Of a DNA stretch of 64,000 bases, positions 33,469-42,040 are shown piece after piece. A program made the position numbers and the translations under genes. Origin of the DNA: Micropruina sp. (GTDB lineage: Bacteria > Actinomycetota > Actinomycetes > Propionibacteriales > Propionibacteriaceae). Below the pieces are notes generated by a model. It saw only the letters and a list, made by a program, of their open reading frames with translations, did no database searches and was not told where the DNA came from. The DNA lies in the NCBI GenBank assembly GCA_016711205.1, contig JADJTM010000002.1, positions 868,001 to 932,000 on the forward strand. Reading direction: 5' to 3'. Numbering within the stretch: the first letter of the stretch is position 1; every line of letters begins with the position of its first letter.

Positions 33469-35130
33469 ATGCGGACGGCGTGGCTGCGCTACTCGAGAGT
33501 CCTCGGTTCGCAGGCTCCGCAGTTGGTCACCGGGTTCTGCACCGCCATCGCCTTGTTGGTCGTTTTGGTGTATCCCCTTCCGGGGTCCATCCTTTGCGCG
33601 GTCGCCATGGGTGCGAAGGCATTCGCAAAGCCCGCGGCTGCTGGGTCGCGCGGCGGCGGGGGAGCGTCCTCGGCGGTCCTGGCGACCGGACTCGCTGCCT
33701 CGTGGCAACTCGTTCGGGGCGCCGATGCGACGGGAGCTGTGGCCTGCGTCCTTGTGGTGCTGGGCTTTTTGATGTTACCGACAGCGCGCCGGCTCGCGCC
33801 GCGGGCAATCGCTGCCATCAGCGTTCCCGGCCTGCGATCAAGTCCAACGATCGACGAGCTGATCGGCAGACCCTTGTGTGTTCTTGCTGTCTTGGCCGCG
33901 GTCTGGACGATCACCGGTTGGCCCGCCTGGCTCTATCTCGGGGTGGTCACGGTCGGGCTGGCGATGGTGGCGGCGGTTGCCATGCGGCTCGTCGCGCGGG
34001 GTCGTTCGCATGCCGAAGAGAGGGCGGTGAGCGCGGCCCTCGTGGACTACGCGCCGAGATTTGGTATCTACTTCGCCGGTAGAAGCGAAGCCAACTACCA
34101 GCTTTCGATGTGGCTGCCCTACCTAGTCCGCATCGGCTTACCGTTTGTGGTGCTGGCCCGCGACGCTGATCGAGTGAACGAACTGGCCCGACTGACCCAG
34201 GCACCCATCGTTGCTGTGGCTGGCGTGGAAGCGTTGGCGAACGTGGTGCCCGAGTCAGTGACGACGCTGTTCTATGTGAACAATGATGTGCTGAACCTCG
34301 AAGGCCTGAGGCTGTCGGATAGGACACATGTGCACCTCGGGCACGGCGATTCGGAAAAGCCCTCGAGCTACTCTGCGGCGTTCGGCATGTTCGACCTCAT
34401 CTTCGTGGCCGGACAGGCGGCGGTCGATCGGTTCGCTCGGCACGGCGTGCTGATCGGAGCTGAGAAGTTCCGGTTGGTAGGACGTCCGCAACTCGAGGAC
34501 GTCATAGTCGCGCAGCAGCCGACGAACAAGCCACCGGTGGTGCTGTACGCGCCGACCTGGCGGGGCGGCTTGGCGGACATGCAACTGGGCTCACTTGACT
34601 GGGGCGATCGCATAGTTGCCGCGTTGCTCCAATTGAACGCCTCGGTGATCTTTCGCCCGCACCCGTTCTCGGCTCGCGACGCGGACTCGCGCGTGCAGAT
34701 CAGCCGGATCGACACGATGCTCGCGGGGGACGGTACCAACCACCTGCTCAGCAAAGAGGCGAGCGCTCTATCGATCGCCGAGTGCTTCAACCGGTCGACT
34801 GCGGCGGTCCTGGACTTATCAAGTGTTGCCAGCGACTACCTGTACACGAACAAGCCGCTTGCTCTCACCGGCGACTCGGACGAACGCAGAGCACCTTTTG
34901 CCCGTGGCTGTTACCGGGTGCATCGCGCTGATCTGGGGTCCCTCCACGAGTTCATCGGAGCCGACCCGCTGAGGGAATTGCGTGCGCAGTTGCGTCAGTA
35001 CTACCTGGGGCCGGACGGAAGCGCGGAGGCCTTCACCGCCGAAGCGGTTCGAGCGATCAACGAACCGTGCCTACGGCAGCAGATAGCCCGGTCTGAGGCA
35101 ACCGGCGGCGACTCCCCGGTGCAGCAATAG
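33469..35130 (+). CDS. Membrane-anchored CDP-glycerol glycerophosphotransferase family polymerase (paralogue 3)
   Basis: The 553-residue third paralogue has N-terminal membrane helices (TAIALLVVLVYPLPG, TGAVACVLVVLGFLML, VLAVLAAVWTITGWPAWLYL) and a Glyphos_transf domain with MWLPYLVRIGLPFVVLAR, VHLGHGDSEKPSS, FRLVGRPQLED, VVLYAPTWRGG, VIFRPHPFSARD and LDLSSVASDYLYTNKPLAL. The ATG at 33469 follows GGAGGG by 8 nt; a TTG one codon earlier is less likely. TAGGCT at 33424-33429 may be the -10. It converges with the CDP-ribitol synthase-like gene, 29 nt away. Which paralogue uses CDP-glycerol or CDP-ribitol cannot be read from sequence. Confidence 0.88.
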   Translation: MRTAWLRYSRVLGSQAPQLVTGFCTAIALLVVLVYPLPGSILCAVAMGAKAFAKPAAAGSRGGGGASSAVLATGLAASWQLVRGADATGAVACVLVVLGFLMLPTARRLAPRAIAAISVPGLRSSPTIDELIGRPLCVLAVLAAVWTITGWPAWLYLGVVTVGLAMVAAVAMRLVARGRSHAEERAVSAALVDYAPRFGIYFAGRSEANYQLSMWLPYLVRIGLPFVVLARDADRVNELARLTQAPIVAVAGVEALANVVPESVTTLFYVNNDVLNLEGLRLSDRTHVHLGHGDSEKPSSYSAAFGMFDLIFVAGQAAVDRFARHGVLIGAEKFRLVGRPQLEDVIVAQQPTNKPPVVLYAPTWRGGLADMQLGSLDWGDRIVAALLQLNASVIFRPHPFSARDADSRVQISRIDTMLAGDGTNHLLSKEASALSIAECFNRSTAAVLDLSSVASDYLYTNKPLALTGDSDERRAPFARGCYRVHRADLGSLHEFIGADPLRELRAQLRQYYLGPDGSAEAFTAEAVRAINEPCLRQQIARSEATGGDSPVQQ

Positions 35131-35159
35131 GCGATGTTCGGCCAGCAGGCCTACCGACG

Positions 35160-36641
35160 CTAGACGTCGCGGAGGTCCGGGTCAATCGGCTCACCGGCTT
35201 CGGCGGCGGCCAACGCCTCTTGGATGCGAATTGCTTCCAGCTCGGTGCGCGACATGCCGCCCGCGCCGTCCAGCCTGCGCACGTCGACAACGTGCCCGGT
35301 CAGGTCCGACACCAATACGTCGATGGAGGTGAGCGCAACCGCCTTGGACGAGAGCAGCGATCCCTCGGGCTCAGCGCCGAAGGCTTTGGAACGCATCGGG
35401 GTGCCGGTGCGCTCAGGATTGATGCAGTTCACCCTCACCCCCAGTTCGGACCACTCGTCAGCGAGAGCTTGCGTGAGGTTCACCACAGCGGCCTTTGAAG
35501 ACGAGTAGACCGAATAATCCGCCCGACCGCGGGTGTATGAACTCGATGTGAAGAACAGCAGTTGGCCCTTGGTCTCTTGAAGGTACTTCAGCCCGATTCG
35601 CGCGGCCAGGACCGGTGCGACGTAATTGACCCGGATGCCGTTGACGATGTCGTCCATCGGTACGTCGGCGAGTCGCCCCCTATTGAGAATGCCCGCTGTC
35701 ACCACGATGTAGTCGATTCGACCCGACTTGTCATAGGCCTCTTGCAGAGCGGCTTCGACGTGGTCGGCGTTCTCGACGTGGGTGCCGGTGCCGGACCTGC
35801 TGAATCCGTGCACGTCGGCCCCGAAGCTGGCCGCCAGGTCGGCGATGTCGGCACCGATGCCGTAGGACGCGCCGAGCACAACAAGCACTTTGCCCTTGAG
35901 AATGTGTGAGTACTCGCTTGGCTTGGTGTGAGCGGGCGCGGCGCTGGACCCGATCTGAAACAGCTTGTCGGCGATGAAGATATCGATCGGTTCGGTGATC
36001 TTGACGTTATGGTCGGAGCCTTCGACGACATAGATGGGCTTGTCGGGACGGTACCGCAAAATCACCGTGCAGTCGTCGGTCGCTACGAAGTTGGGGTCGG
36101 CCCAAGCCTTTTTGTATGCGTCGACGAGTGTGGCCAGCCGGAACGCCTGTGGCGTCTGGCCGCGACGCATGCGATGGCGCGGCGGAATGTCGGTTATCAC
36201 CTTTTCGTCATTCACCTCGATGATTGTGTCGGCCGAGGCGATGGCCACATCGACCGCGTCATATTCGTCCAGCGCCTTGACGCAGTCGTTGATGATGCGG
36301 GTCGACAACAGAGGGCGCACCGCGTCGTGCGTCATCAGCTTGGTGTCGGGGGGGCTGTCGCTGAGTGCGTCCAAGGCGATTCGGGTTGTTTCGTTACGAG
36401 TCTGTCCGCCCGCGATCACCTTTGTCACCTTTGGGTAAGACGCGCTGATCTGCTGGGCGACGTCCAGGTGGTCGGGATGCATCAACACGAAGATCTCGTC
36501 GATCGCTTCGGCGTCCTGAAAGATCGCAATGGTGTGCTCCATCACCGTCTTGCCGGCGATCTTGATCAGCTGCTTAGGGATCGACAAACCCACCCGGGCG
36601 CCAGTGCCCCCCGCCAGAATTATCCCAACGCTCTTGGCCAC
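35160..36641 (-). CDS. Bifunctional ribitol-5-phosphate cytidylyltransferase / SDR oxidoreductase (TarI-TarJ-like, Bcs1-type)
   Basis: The 493-residue protein fuses an IspD/TarI-type cytidylyltransferase (residues 1-~235: GIILAGGTGARVG, IPKQLIKIAGKTVMEHTI, MTHDAVRPLL, RRGQTPQAFRL) to a short-chain dehydrogenase (from ~245: VVLGASYGIGADIADLAASF, VNYVAPVLAARI, FFTSSSY, YSVYSSSKAAVVNLTQA). The same order is known in Haemophilus influenzae Bcs1, which reduces ribulose-5-phosphate and makes CDP-ribitol. This points to a ribitol-phosphate polymer. The IspD route for isoprenoids is less likely because the SDR partner matches TarJ function. GTG start follows GAAAGGAAG. Confidence 0.87.
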   Translation of the reverse strand: MAKSVGIILAGGTGARVGLSIPKQLIKIAGKTVMEHTIAIFQDAEAIDEIFVLMHPDHLDVAQQISASYPKVTKVIAGGQTRNETTRIALDALSDSPPDTKLMTHDAVRPLLSTRIINDCVKALDEYDAVDVAIASADTIIEVNDEKVITDIPPRHRMRRGQTPQAFRLATLVDAYKKAWADPNFVATDDCTVILRYRPDKPIYVVEGSDHNVKITEPIDIFIADKLFQIGSSAAPAHTKPSEYSHILKGKVLVVLGASYGIGADIADLAASFGADVHGFSRSGTGTHVENADHVEAALQEAYDKSGRIDYIVVTAGILNRGRLADVPMDDIVNGIRVNYVAPVLAARIGLKYLQETKGQLLFFTSSSYTRGRADYSVYSSSKAAVVNLTQALADEWSELGVRVNCINPERTGTPMRSKAFGAEPEGSLLSSKAVALTSIDVLVSDLTGHVVDVRRLDGAGGMSRTELEAIRIQEALAAAEAGEPIDPDLRDV

Positions 36642-36763
36642 GGATGCTTCCTTTCGCTCTCGGTCACCCTACCGGCCAGTCGAGTAGGGGACCGGCTTGG
36701 GGCGGCGTGTCCCGCTGGCGACGTTCGATCAGGGTGCCGAGAAGTGGCCGTTATGGTGACTAA

Positions 36764-36943
36764 GTGCAACGTAGAATTTCCAGGGAACGGCGGGCGCAGG
36801 TGATCAGCGTCGAGTGCGAACTTCACGGCCACTCGGCGGTCCCAGGCGGGGCCGAGCAGCAAAGGTGGCGCGGTTCGTTCGTACCGATCATGAAAGCCGG
36901 ACGCCGGGAATCGCTGTCGGTGCAACGACGGGCGGCACGATGA
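36764..36943 (+). CDS. Candidate leaderless small ORF coupled to moeA
   Basis: TATGGT (36752-36757) ends 6 nt before a GTG at 36764, the spacing seen at other leaderless genes in this window. The 59-codon frame ends at 36943 in an ATGA overlap with moeA. The product is Arg-rich with no recognised domain and its third-position GC is lower than in neighbouring genes, so it may be a chance frame or a translational leader for moeA. The rest of the 298-nt gap between the ribitol gene and moeA shows only promoters. Confidence 0.3.
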   Translation: MQRRISRERRAQVISVECELHGHSAVPGGAEQQRWRGSFVPIMKAGRRESLSVQRRAAR

Positions 36944-38145
36944 TCTCCGTCGAGGAATACCTGGCCACGGTGCTCGCCCTCGCCGACGGGGCCGTGCTGG
37001 CGGTGGAGAGCGTGGTGCTACCGGCCGCTCTCGGACGGGTGCTCGCCGCCGGTCAGAGCGCACTGCTGGCCGTCCCGCCCTTCGACAACTCGGCGATGGA
37101 CGGTTTCGCGGTGCGGGCGGCGGACGTGGCGTCGGTGCCTGCGGTGTTGCGGGTGGTGGGCGAGAGCGCAGCGGCGTCCGGGCCGATTCCGGTCGTCGAA
37201 CCCGGCTGCGCGGTGCGCGTGATGACCGGCGGGCGGCTGCCTTCCGGGGCCGACGCGGTGGTGCCGGTGGAGCTGACCGACCAGCCGATCGGGTACGCGC
37301 CGCTGCCCGAGTGGGTCGAGGTGCGCGAGGCGGTGGGTTCTGGACGCAACGTGCGGCGGGCTGCGGACGACCTGGCGGCCGGCGATCCGGTGCTTCGCGC
37401 CGGGGAGCTGATCACGCCGGGCACGATCGCGTCCGCCGCTTCGGTGGGGCTGGGGGTGTTGCCGGTGAATCGTCGCCCGCGGGTCGCCGTGGTCGCGACC
37501 GGGGCCGAACTGGTGCCGGCCGGACGTCCGGTGGCCGAGGGCGAGATTCCCGACTCCAACTCGGTGATGCTGGCGGCGCTGGCCGCCCGGGCGGGTGCCG
37601 AGGTGGTGGCCGCGGAGTGCAGTGGCGACGACCCCGGCGAACTCGCGGCATTGCTGGAACGGCTGCCCGAAGCCGACCTGATCATCACCAGTGGCGGGGT
37701 GTCCGCGGGCGCCTACGAACCGCTGCGACTGCTGGAGGCCGAGCTGGAGTTCTGCTCGGTGGCGATGCAGCCGGGCAAGCCGCAGGGTTGCGGCCGGGTG
37801 AACGGCGTGCCGCTGCTGGCCTTCCCCGGCAACCCGGTCAGTTCGTTCGTGTCGTTTCACGTCTTCGGACGTCCGCTGCTGGAGACCTTCGCCGGATTGC
37901 TGCCACGCGATCGCACCCGCACCGCCACCGCCGCTGTGGGCTGGAACACCCCACCGGGGCGGCGCCAATACCTGCCGGTGCAGCTCGACGAGACCGCCGG
38001 CGGCACGCTGGTGCGGCCCAGTCATCGCCGGGGGTCGGGCTCGCATCTGGTGGCCTCCCTGCACCTGGCGGACGCACTGGCCGTGGTCGGCGCCGAGGTC
38101 GAGGCCGTCGCCGCTGGTGACCCGATCACGATTCTGGAGGTCTGA
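36940..38145 (+). CDS. moeA: Molybdopterin molybdenumtransferase
   Basis: The 401-residue MoeA inserts molybdate into adenylylated molybdopterin. Motifs: PPFDNSAMDGFAVRAADV, VRVMTGGRLPSGADAVVPVE, VGSGRNVRRAADDL, VVATGAELVPAGRPVAEGEIPDSNS, ITSGGVSAGAYE, MQPGKPQGCGRVNGVPLLAFPGNPVSS. Its C-terminal domain is present. The ATG at 36940 is used because the family begins with the Val/Glu-rich VEEYLATVL helix there. It starts moeA-moaC, with moaC 4 nt downstream. fdhD and mog elsewhere in the window belong to the same pathway. Confidence 0.96.
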   Translation: MISVEEYLATVLALADGAVLAVESVVLPAALGRVLAAGQSALLAVPPFDNSAMDGFAVRAADVASVPAVLRVVGESAAASGPIPVVEPGCAVRVMTGGRLPSGADAVVPVELTDQPIGYAPLPEWVEVREAVGSGRNVRRAADDLAAGDPVLRAGELITPGTIASAASVGLGVLPVNRRPRVAVVATGAELVPAGRPVAEGEIPDSNSVMLAALAARAGAEVVAAECSGDDPGELAALLERLPEADLIITSGGVSAGAYEPLRLLEAELEFCSVAMQPGKPQGCGRVNGVPLLAFPGNPVSSFVSFHVFGRPLLETFAGLLPRDRTRTATAAVGWNTPPGRRQYLPVQLDETAGGTLVRPSHRRGSGSHLVASLHLADALAVVGAEVEAVAAGDPITILEV

Positions 38146-38149
38146 GCCG

Positions 38150-38614
38150 ATGCGCTTCACCCATCTGGACGACGCCGGCGCGGCCCGCATGGTCGACGTC
38201 ACCGGCAAGCAGCCCACCGTTCGCGAGGCTACCGCGACGGGGCTGGTGCGCTGCTCGTCAGCAGTCGTCGAGGCGCTGCGCGACGGCACCGTGCCCAAGG
38301 GCGACGTGCTGGCTGTGGCCCGGGTGGCGGGCATCGCCGCTGCCAAGAAGGTGCCCGACCTGCTGCCGCTGGCGCACGTGATCGGCGTGCACGGGGTGGT
38401 GCTCGACCTGGCCATCGTCGACGAAGGGGTGCAACTCAGCGCCACCGTCCGGACGGCCGATCGCACCGGCGTCGAGATGGAGGCCCTGACGGCGGTCACC
38501 GTGGCGGCGCTGGCGATCATCGACATGGTCAAGGGCGTGGACCGGTCCGCCTCGATCGCCGACTGCCGCATCGTTTCGAAGTCGGGCGGCCGCAGCGGCG
38601 ACTGGACGCGCTGA
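38150..38614 (+). CDS. moaC: Cyclic pyranopterin monophosphate synthase accessory protein
   Basis: The 154-residue MoaC converts 3',8-cyclo-GTP to cyclic pyranopterin monophosphate. FTHLDDAGAARMVDVTGK, VARVAGIAAAKKVPDLLPLAHVI (conserved Lys and His), GVEMEALTAVTVAALAIIDMVKG and the RIVSKSGGRSG C-terminus are diagnostic. The ATG at 38150 follows GGAGG inside the moeA 3' end, 4 nt past its stop, so the two are one operon. Confidence 0.97.
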   Translation: MRFTHLDDAGAARMVDVTGKQPTVREATATGLVRCSSAVVEALRDGTVPKGDVLAVARVAGIAAAKKVPDLLPLAHVIGVHGVVLDLAIVDEGVQLSATVRTADRTGVEMEALTAVTVAALAIIDMVKGVDRSASIADCRIVSKSGGRSGDWTR

Positions 38615-38655
38615 GCCGCCTGGCCGGGCTTCGAGTCGGACGTATGGACGCGCGG

Positions 38656-39630
38656 GTGGTCCACGCCAAGCTTGAACCGATGGCACATCCGCTGATGTTC
38701 GATGAGGCCGACCCGTGGTACCGCCGGGTGCGGGATCTCGCGCTCGCGTTGCCGGGGGCGTCGCAGAAGGTGTCGCACGGGCGTCCGGCCTTCTACACCA
38801 CGAGGGTGTTCGCCTACTACGGCGGCGCGCTCAAGGAGGGCGGAGAGTGGGTGCAGCACCCGCAGTCGGTGGTGCTGACCGGTGACCTGGCGGCGGTGTC
38901 ATTGCTGCGCGCACAGCCCGCCGCCTACCTTCCCGCATACCTGGGCGGGTCCGGCTGGATCGGACTCGATCTCGACGAGCGCATCGACCTCGACGACCTC
39001 GCCGACTGGATCGAGACCTCGTACGAGTTCACCGCGCCCCGGCTGCGGGCGACGTCGGATGCACCCATGCCGACGGGCTTTCTGGTCATGCTCTCCGGCG
39101 GCAATCCGCGATCGCTCGCCGGTGTGGAAGACGTGCTCGTCACGCTGCGCGTGGACTCGTCCCGGCTCGGCGAACTCATCGACTGTTGCTCGGCCGTTGA
39201 CCCGATCGCACGGATGCGGGCCGCCGACGCGCTGGAGAAGGTCGCCCGCGAGCGTCCCGAGCTGCTGGTGCCCTTCGTCGACCGACTGGATCGCGAGCTG
39301 TCGGCGAGCACCCAGCCGTCGATCCAGTGGCACCTGGCCCAGCTCTGGGGCGAGGTGCCGCTCACCCCGGGCCAGCACGAGCGCGCCGCACGGTGGCTGA
39401 TCCGCACCCTCGACGAGGCGGAGGACTGGATCGTGCTCACCTGCGCCATGTCAGCGCTGGCCGCGCTGGCTGCTGGCGATCCCTCGCTTGCGCCGGCGCT
39501 GCGGGAACGCCTGCAGCGTCACAGTGGCTCCCGGCGGCCGTCGGTCGCCAAGCGCGCCAGCAGGCTGCTGGCCGCGCTCGACGGACCGGTTCAGCCGGGG
39601 ACGCAGCCCGGTTCAGGAGGGCTGCGGTGA
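38656..39630 (+). CDS. YjbR/MmcQ-family domain fused to HEAT-like repeat domain
   Basis: The N-terminal ~130 residues are of the MmcQ/YjbR (DUF419) DNA-binding-like family: ALALPGASQKVSHGRPAFYT, FAYYGG, WVQHPQSVVL, AYLGGSGWIGLDLDERIDLDDLADWIETSYEFTAPRL. After a short link, residues ~175-320 form an alpha-helical HEAT-like solenoid (MRAADALEKVARERPELLVPF, RAARWLIRTLDEAEDWI). Both modules occur alone in other bacteria. Start is uncertain: GTG 38656 is 7 nt after TATGGA (leaderless), ATG 38644 would overlap that hexamer, and ATG 38680 opens with the MAHPLMFDE that many YjbR proteins start with. Function unknown. Confidence 0.75.
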   Translation: MVHAKLEPMAHPLMFDEADPWYRRVRDLALALPGASQKVSHGRPAFYTTRVFAYYGGALKEGGEWVQHPQSVVLTGDLAAVSLLRAQPAAYLPAYLGGSGWIGLDLDERIDLDDLADWIETSYEFTAPRLRATSDAPMPTGFLVMLSGGNPRSLAGVEDVLVTLRVDSSRLGELIDCCSAVDPIARMRAADALEKVARERPELLVPFVDRLDRELSASTQPSIQWHLAQLWGEVPLTPGQHERAARWLIRTLDEAEDWIVLTCAMSALAALAAGDPSLAPALRERLQRHSGSRRPSVAKRASRLLAALDGPVQPGTQPGSGGLR

Positions 39631-39678
39631 CGTCCGTCCCGGCGAGTGTGCGAACCGCGTCCGAAGGGCTTCGCCGGC

Positions 39679-40191
39679 CTAATCCTTGCGTTCGCTGCGG
39701 TCGTGATCGCCGCCGTCCAGTTGGTCGAGGACGTGCGCGATCAGCGGGCCGACGACCGCGACGGTGTCCTTGACCCCGCCGGTCGAACCGGGCGCGTTGA
39801 CCACGAACGCCGCCCCCTTGCTCAGTTGGACGATGCCCGCCTCGGCCCGCGACAGCACCGCGGTCGGCACGTGGTCGGCGCTGCGCCGGCGCACCTCGTC
39901 CACCACGCCGGGCAGGCGTAGCGCGAGCAGTTCAGCGGTGACTTGGGGTGTGACGTCGCGCGGGCTGACACCGGTGCCTCCGGTGGTCAGTACGAACCGT
40001 GCCCCCGACTTGACCGCCGCACGAATGGCCCGGCGGATCTCGACCGGGTCGTCGGGAACAATCAGGCCTGCAGCCTCGACACCGTGTCCGGAGAGCAGCC
40101 GGATCGCCAATGGCCCCGACTCGTCGGGGTACGCACCCGAACTGGCCCGGTCCGAAACGGTGATGACGGCGCCGATGATCACGGGCACCAC
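39679..40191 (-). CDS. mog: Molybdenum cofactor biosynthesis protein MogA/MoaB
   Basis: The ~170-residue protein adenylylates molybdopterin before MoeA inserts the metal. IIGAVITVSDRASSGAYPDESGP, ARFVLTTGGTGVSPRDVTPQV (the GGTG-S-RD motif), EVRRRSADHVPTAVLSRAEAGI and AFVVNAPGSTGGVKD define the family. Start is chosen at GTG 40191, 11 nt after GGAGGG; in-frame GTGs at 40230, 40188 and 40182 are possible. It is near moeA-moaC but on the opposite strand. Confidence 0.9.
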   Translation of the reverse strand: MVPVIIGAVITVSDRASSGAYPDESGPLAIRLLSGHGVEAAGLIVPDDPVEIRRAIRAAVKSGARFVLTTGGTGVSPRDVTPQVTAELLALRLPGVVDEVRRRSADHVPTAVLSRAEAGIVQLSKGAAFVVNAPGSTGGVKDTVAVVGPLIAHVLDQLDGGDHDRSERKD

Positions 40192-40248
40192 GCTAGTGGA
40201 GCCCTCCAGGCAGAAAGTGAGTTCAGGCACCGCAGACGGTGCCCCAAC

Positions 40249-40911
40249 TCACACCGTGTGTTGAGGGCCCCTGCGGCGCAGCACGTACAGGGCGTAGTCG
40301 AAGCGCCGCCCCTCGCGCTCGACGGTGATCATCCGCTCCTTGAGGTGACCCAGTGCAGCGAGCGTGGCGGCCAGTTCGGGTGCCGCGCTTTCGGACCAGA
40401 TCACCAGTACGCCGCCGGGCCTGAGCCGCTCGACCGCGTCGGCCAGCCAGAGGGCCGCGTACACCTGTGCGTTGGAGTCGTGGATCAGGAAGCCGGGCCC
40501 GTTGTCGACGTCGAGCAGCACCGCGTCGAACAGTTCCTCGCGTCGCGGCAGCCATTCCACGATGTCACCGTGATGCAGCCGTACCCGGGGGTCGTGCGCC
40601 ACCCGTTCGAGCTGATCGGTGACCCCGGCCAGCGCCCAGTCGATCAGCGGACGGGCCAGCTCCACGACATGAACGGTATCGGCGCCGGCCGCCAGCAATC
40701 GGGCGGCCGTGAACCCCAGTCCCAGGCCGCCGACCACGACCACGCCCGGGTCGGGTCCGGCGGCGTCGGCCAGGGCGAGCTCGCTGGTCACCTCCGCAGA
40801 ATCCATCGCGAAGACGCCGTTGACGATCAACTCGTGCACCGCGCCACGACGGCGCAGGGCGATCTCGCCCTGCGGGGTGAGCGCGCGGGCAAGGTCGTCA
40901 GGGCCGTCCAC
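40249..40911 (-). CDS. Spermidine-synthase-like SAM-binding-fold protein
   Basis: The ~220-residue protein has a Rossmann-like methyltransferase/spermidine synthase fold: GVVVVGGLGLGFTAARLLAAG (nucleotide-binding glycines), VHVVELARPLIDWA (acidic residue at the end of strand 2), RVRLHHGDIVEWL and FDAVLLDVDNGPGFLI, LRPGGVLVIWS. It belongs to the family annotated as spermidine synthase, but the substrate is uncertain. Start: GTG 40911 or ATG 40956. The second overlaps the divergent gene that starts at 40929, and neither has a ribosome site. Confidence 0.78.
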   Translation of the reverse strand: MDGPDDLARALTPQGEIALRRRGAVHELIVNGVFAMDSAEVTSELALADAAGPDPGVVVVGGLGLGFTAARLLAAGADTVHVVELARPLIDWALAGVTDQLERVAHDPRVRLHHGDIVEWLPRREELFDAVLLDVDNGPGFLIHDSNAQVYAALWLADAVERLRPGGVLVIWSESAAPELAATLAALGHLKERMITVEREGRRFDYALYVLRRRGPQHTV

Positions 40912-40928
40912 GCGGTTATGGTGACGCA

Positions 40929-41489
40929 GTGGCGGAGGTTCGGCAACGGGCGGCATGGGTGGCGTGGGCGCGCACCCTCGGCGTGATCGCTGTCGTGGCC
41001 GCCGTGATCGCGCTGGCCGGCGGGTTCGGCGAGGCAACCCACGCGCGGCGCAGCGTCGCGGTGGGCGTCAGCGTCGACAACGGACGCCGGCTGTGGGTCG
41101 TCCGGAGAGCCGAACTGACCACGACCGCCCGGATGGGCCACGACATCGAACCGTCCCTGCGGGTGACGTTCACGATCACCAACACCGATCGCACCAGCGA
41201 CCCCTTCATCAGCCAGGGCGTCGTGACCCTGGTGCTTGCGGACGGAGCTGTGCTGCACGAGCTGGTCTGGCGTTCCTACCCGCGCAGCCTCGGGCTGTTC
41301 CCCGACATTCCGGCCGAGGCGTACATCGAGACGCCGATCGAGCCGGCGCTGGTGGCGGCCGGCACGGTTACCGTCCGGATCCACGACGAGATACCCCACC
41401 TCAGCCCGATCACCACCGACACCTGGCAGGTCGCCGCCGATGCCACCGATGTGGTGACGCCGGTGCACGACGTCCGGAACGAACCGTGA
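40929..41489 (+). CDS. Anchored extracytoplasmic protein of unknown function (operon gene 1)
   Basis: The 186-residue protein has an N-terminal membrane helix (TLGVIAVVAAVIALAGGFGEA) and a beta-rich outer domain with an NTDRTSDPFISQGVV segment. No known family. The GTG at 40929 lies 6 nt after TATGGT (40917-40922), so it looks leaderless. It overlaps the next gene by 4 nt (GTGA), and that gene overlaps the third by 4 nt (ATGA), so all three are coupled and probably function together. Confidence 0.72.
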   Translation: MAEVRQRAAWVAWARTLGVIAVVAAVIALAGGFGEATHARRSVAVGVSVDNGRRLWVVRRAELTTTARMGHDIEPSLRVTFTITNTDRTSDPFISQGVVTLVLADGAVLHELVWRSYPRSLGLFPDIPAEAYIETPIEPALVAAGTVTVRIHDEIPHLSPITTDTWQVAADATDVVTPVHDVRNEP

Positions 41490-42040
41490 GCCGGTTGCGG
41501 TCGGTGGCGGCGCTGGTGGCCTGCCTCGCCATGGTGGCCGTGCTCAGCGGGCTGCGCTCCGACGGGGTGGCGAAGCCTCGCTCCTATACCGCCGGCGTGG
41601 ACGGCTGGGCGCACGCGCCGACGGCGTCCGGACGGGTGGCCGGCGCCAGGCTGGCGCGCAGCGTGGTGCGTCCGAGCATCGAGGAGCCGCTGGTCACCGA
41701 GCATGTGTTCGTGGTGATCGAACTCGAGGTACAGGTGCGCGACCGGGTGCTGCCGTTGTCGCGCCTCACCATGGAAACCTCGGACGGCCACAGCTATGCG
41801 CAACTCAGCGACGCCGGGCTGGGCGGACTGACACTCACCCAGCCAGGCTTCACGGTTCACGGCAACGCGGTGTTCGAACTGCCGCCCGAACGCGTGCCCG
41901 GTGCGACGCTGATCGTCAGCACCCAGTCGGACATGCTGGTCATCTACCGTGCTCAGCTCGCCTTTCACGACGTCGTGCGCGACGACCGCGTGCTGGATGA
42001 GGTGCGCCTCGTCTCGGCTCATAGCGAGGTGACCCGATGA
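41486..42040 (+). CDS. Anchored extracytoplasmic protein of unknown function (operon gene 2)
   Basis: The 184-residue protein begins with a signal-anchor (LRSVAALVACLAMVAVLSG) and continues as a mostly beta-type domain with VFVVIELEVQVRDRVLPLSRL and GGLTLTQPGFTVHGNAVFELP, like the Ig-like DUF4352 class of lipid-anchored proteins, though no match is certain. GTG start at 41486 overlaps the previous stop by 4 nt. The third gene starts within its last codon. Confidence 0.68.
   Translation: MSRLRSVAALVACLAMVAVLSGLRSDGVAKPRSYTAGVDGWAHAPTASGRVAGARLARSVVRPSIEEPLVTEHVFVVIELEVQVRDRVLPLSRLTMETSDGHSYAQLSDAGLGGLTLTQPGFTVHGNAVFELPPERVPGATLIVSTQSDMLVIYRAQLAFHDVVRDDRVLDEVRLVSAHSEVTR

Noticed and set aside
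35160..36641. IspD of the isoprenoid pathway
   Set aside because: The N-terminal domain is IspD-like, but the SDR fusion and teichoic acid context point to CDP-ribitol synthesis.
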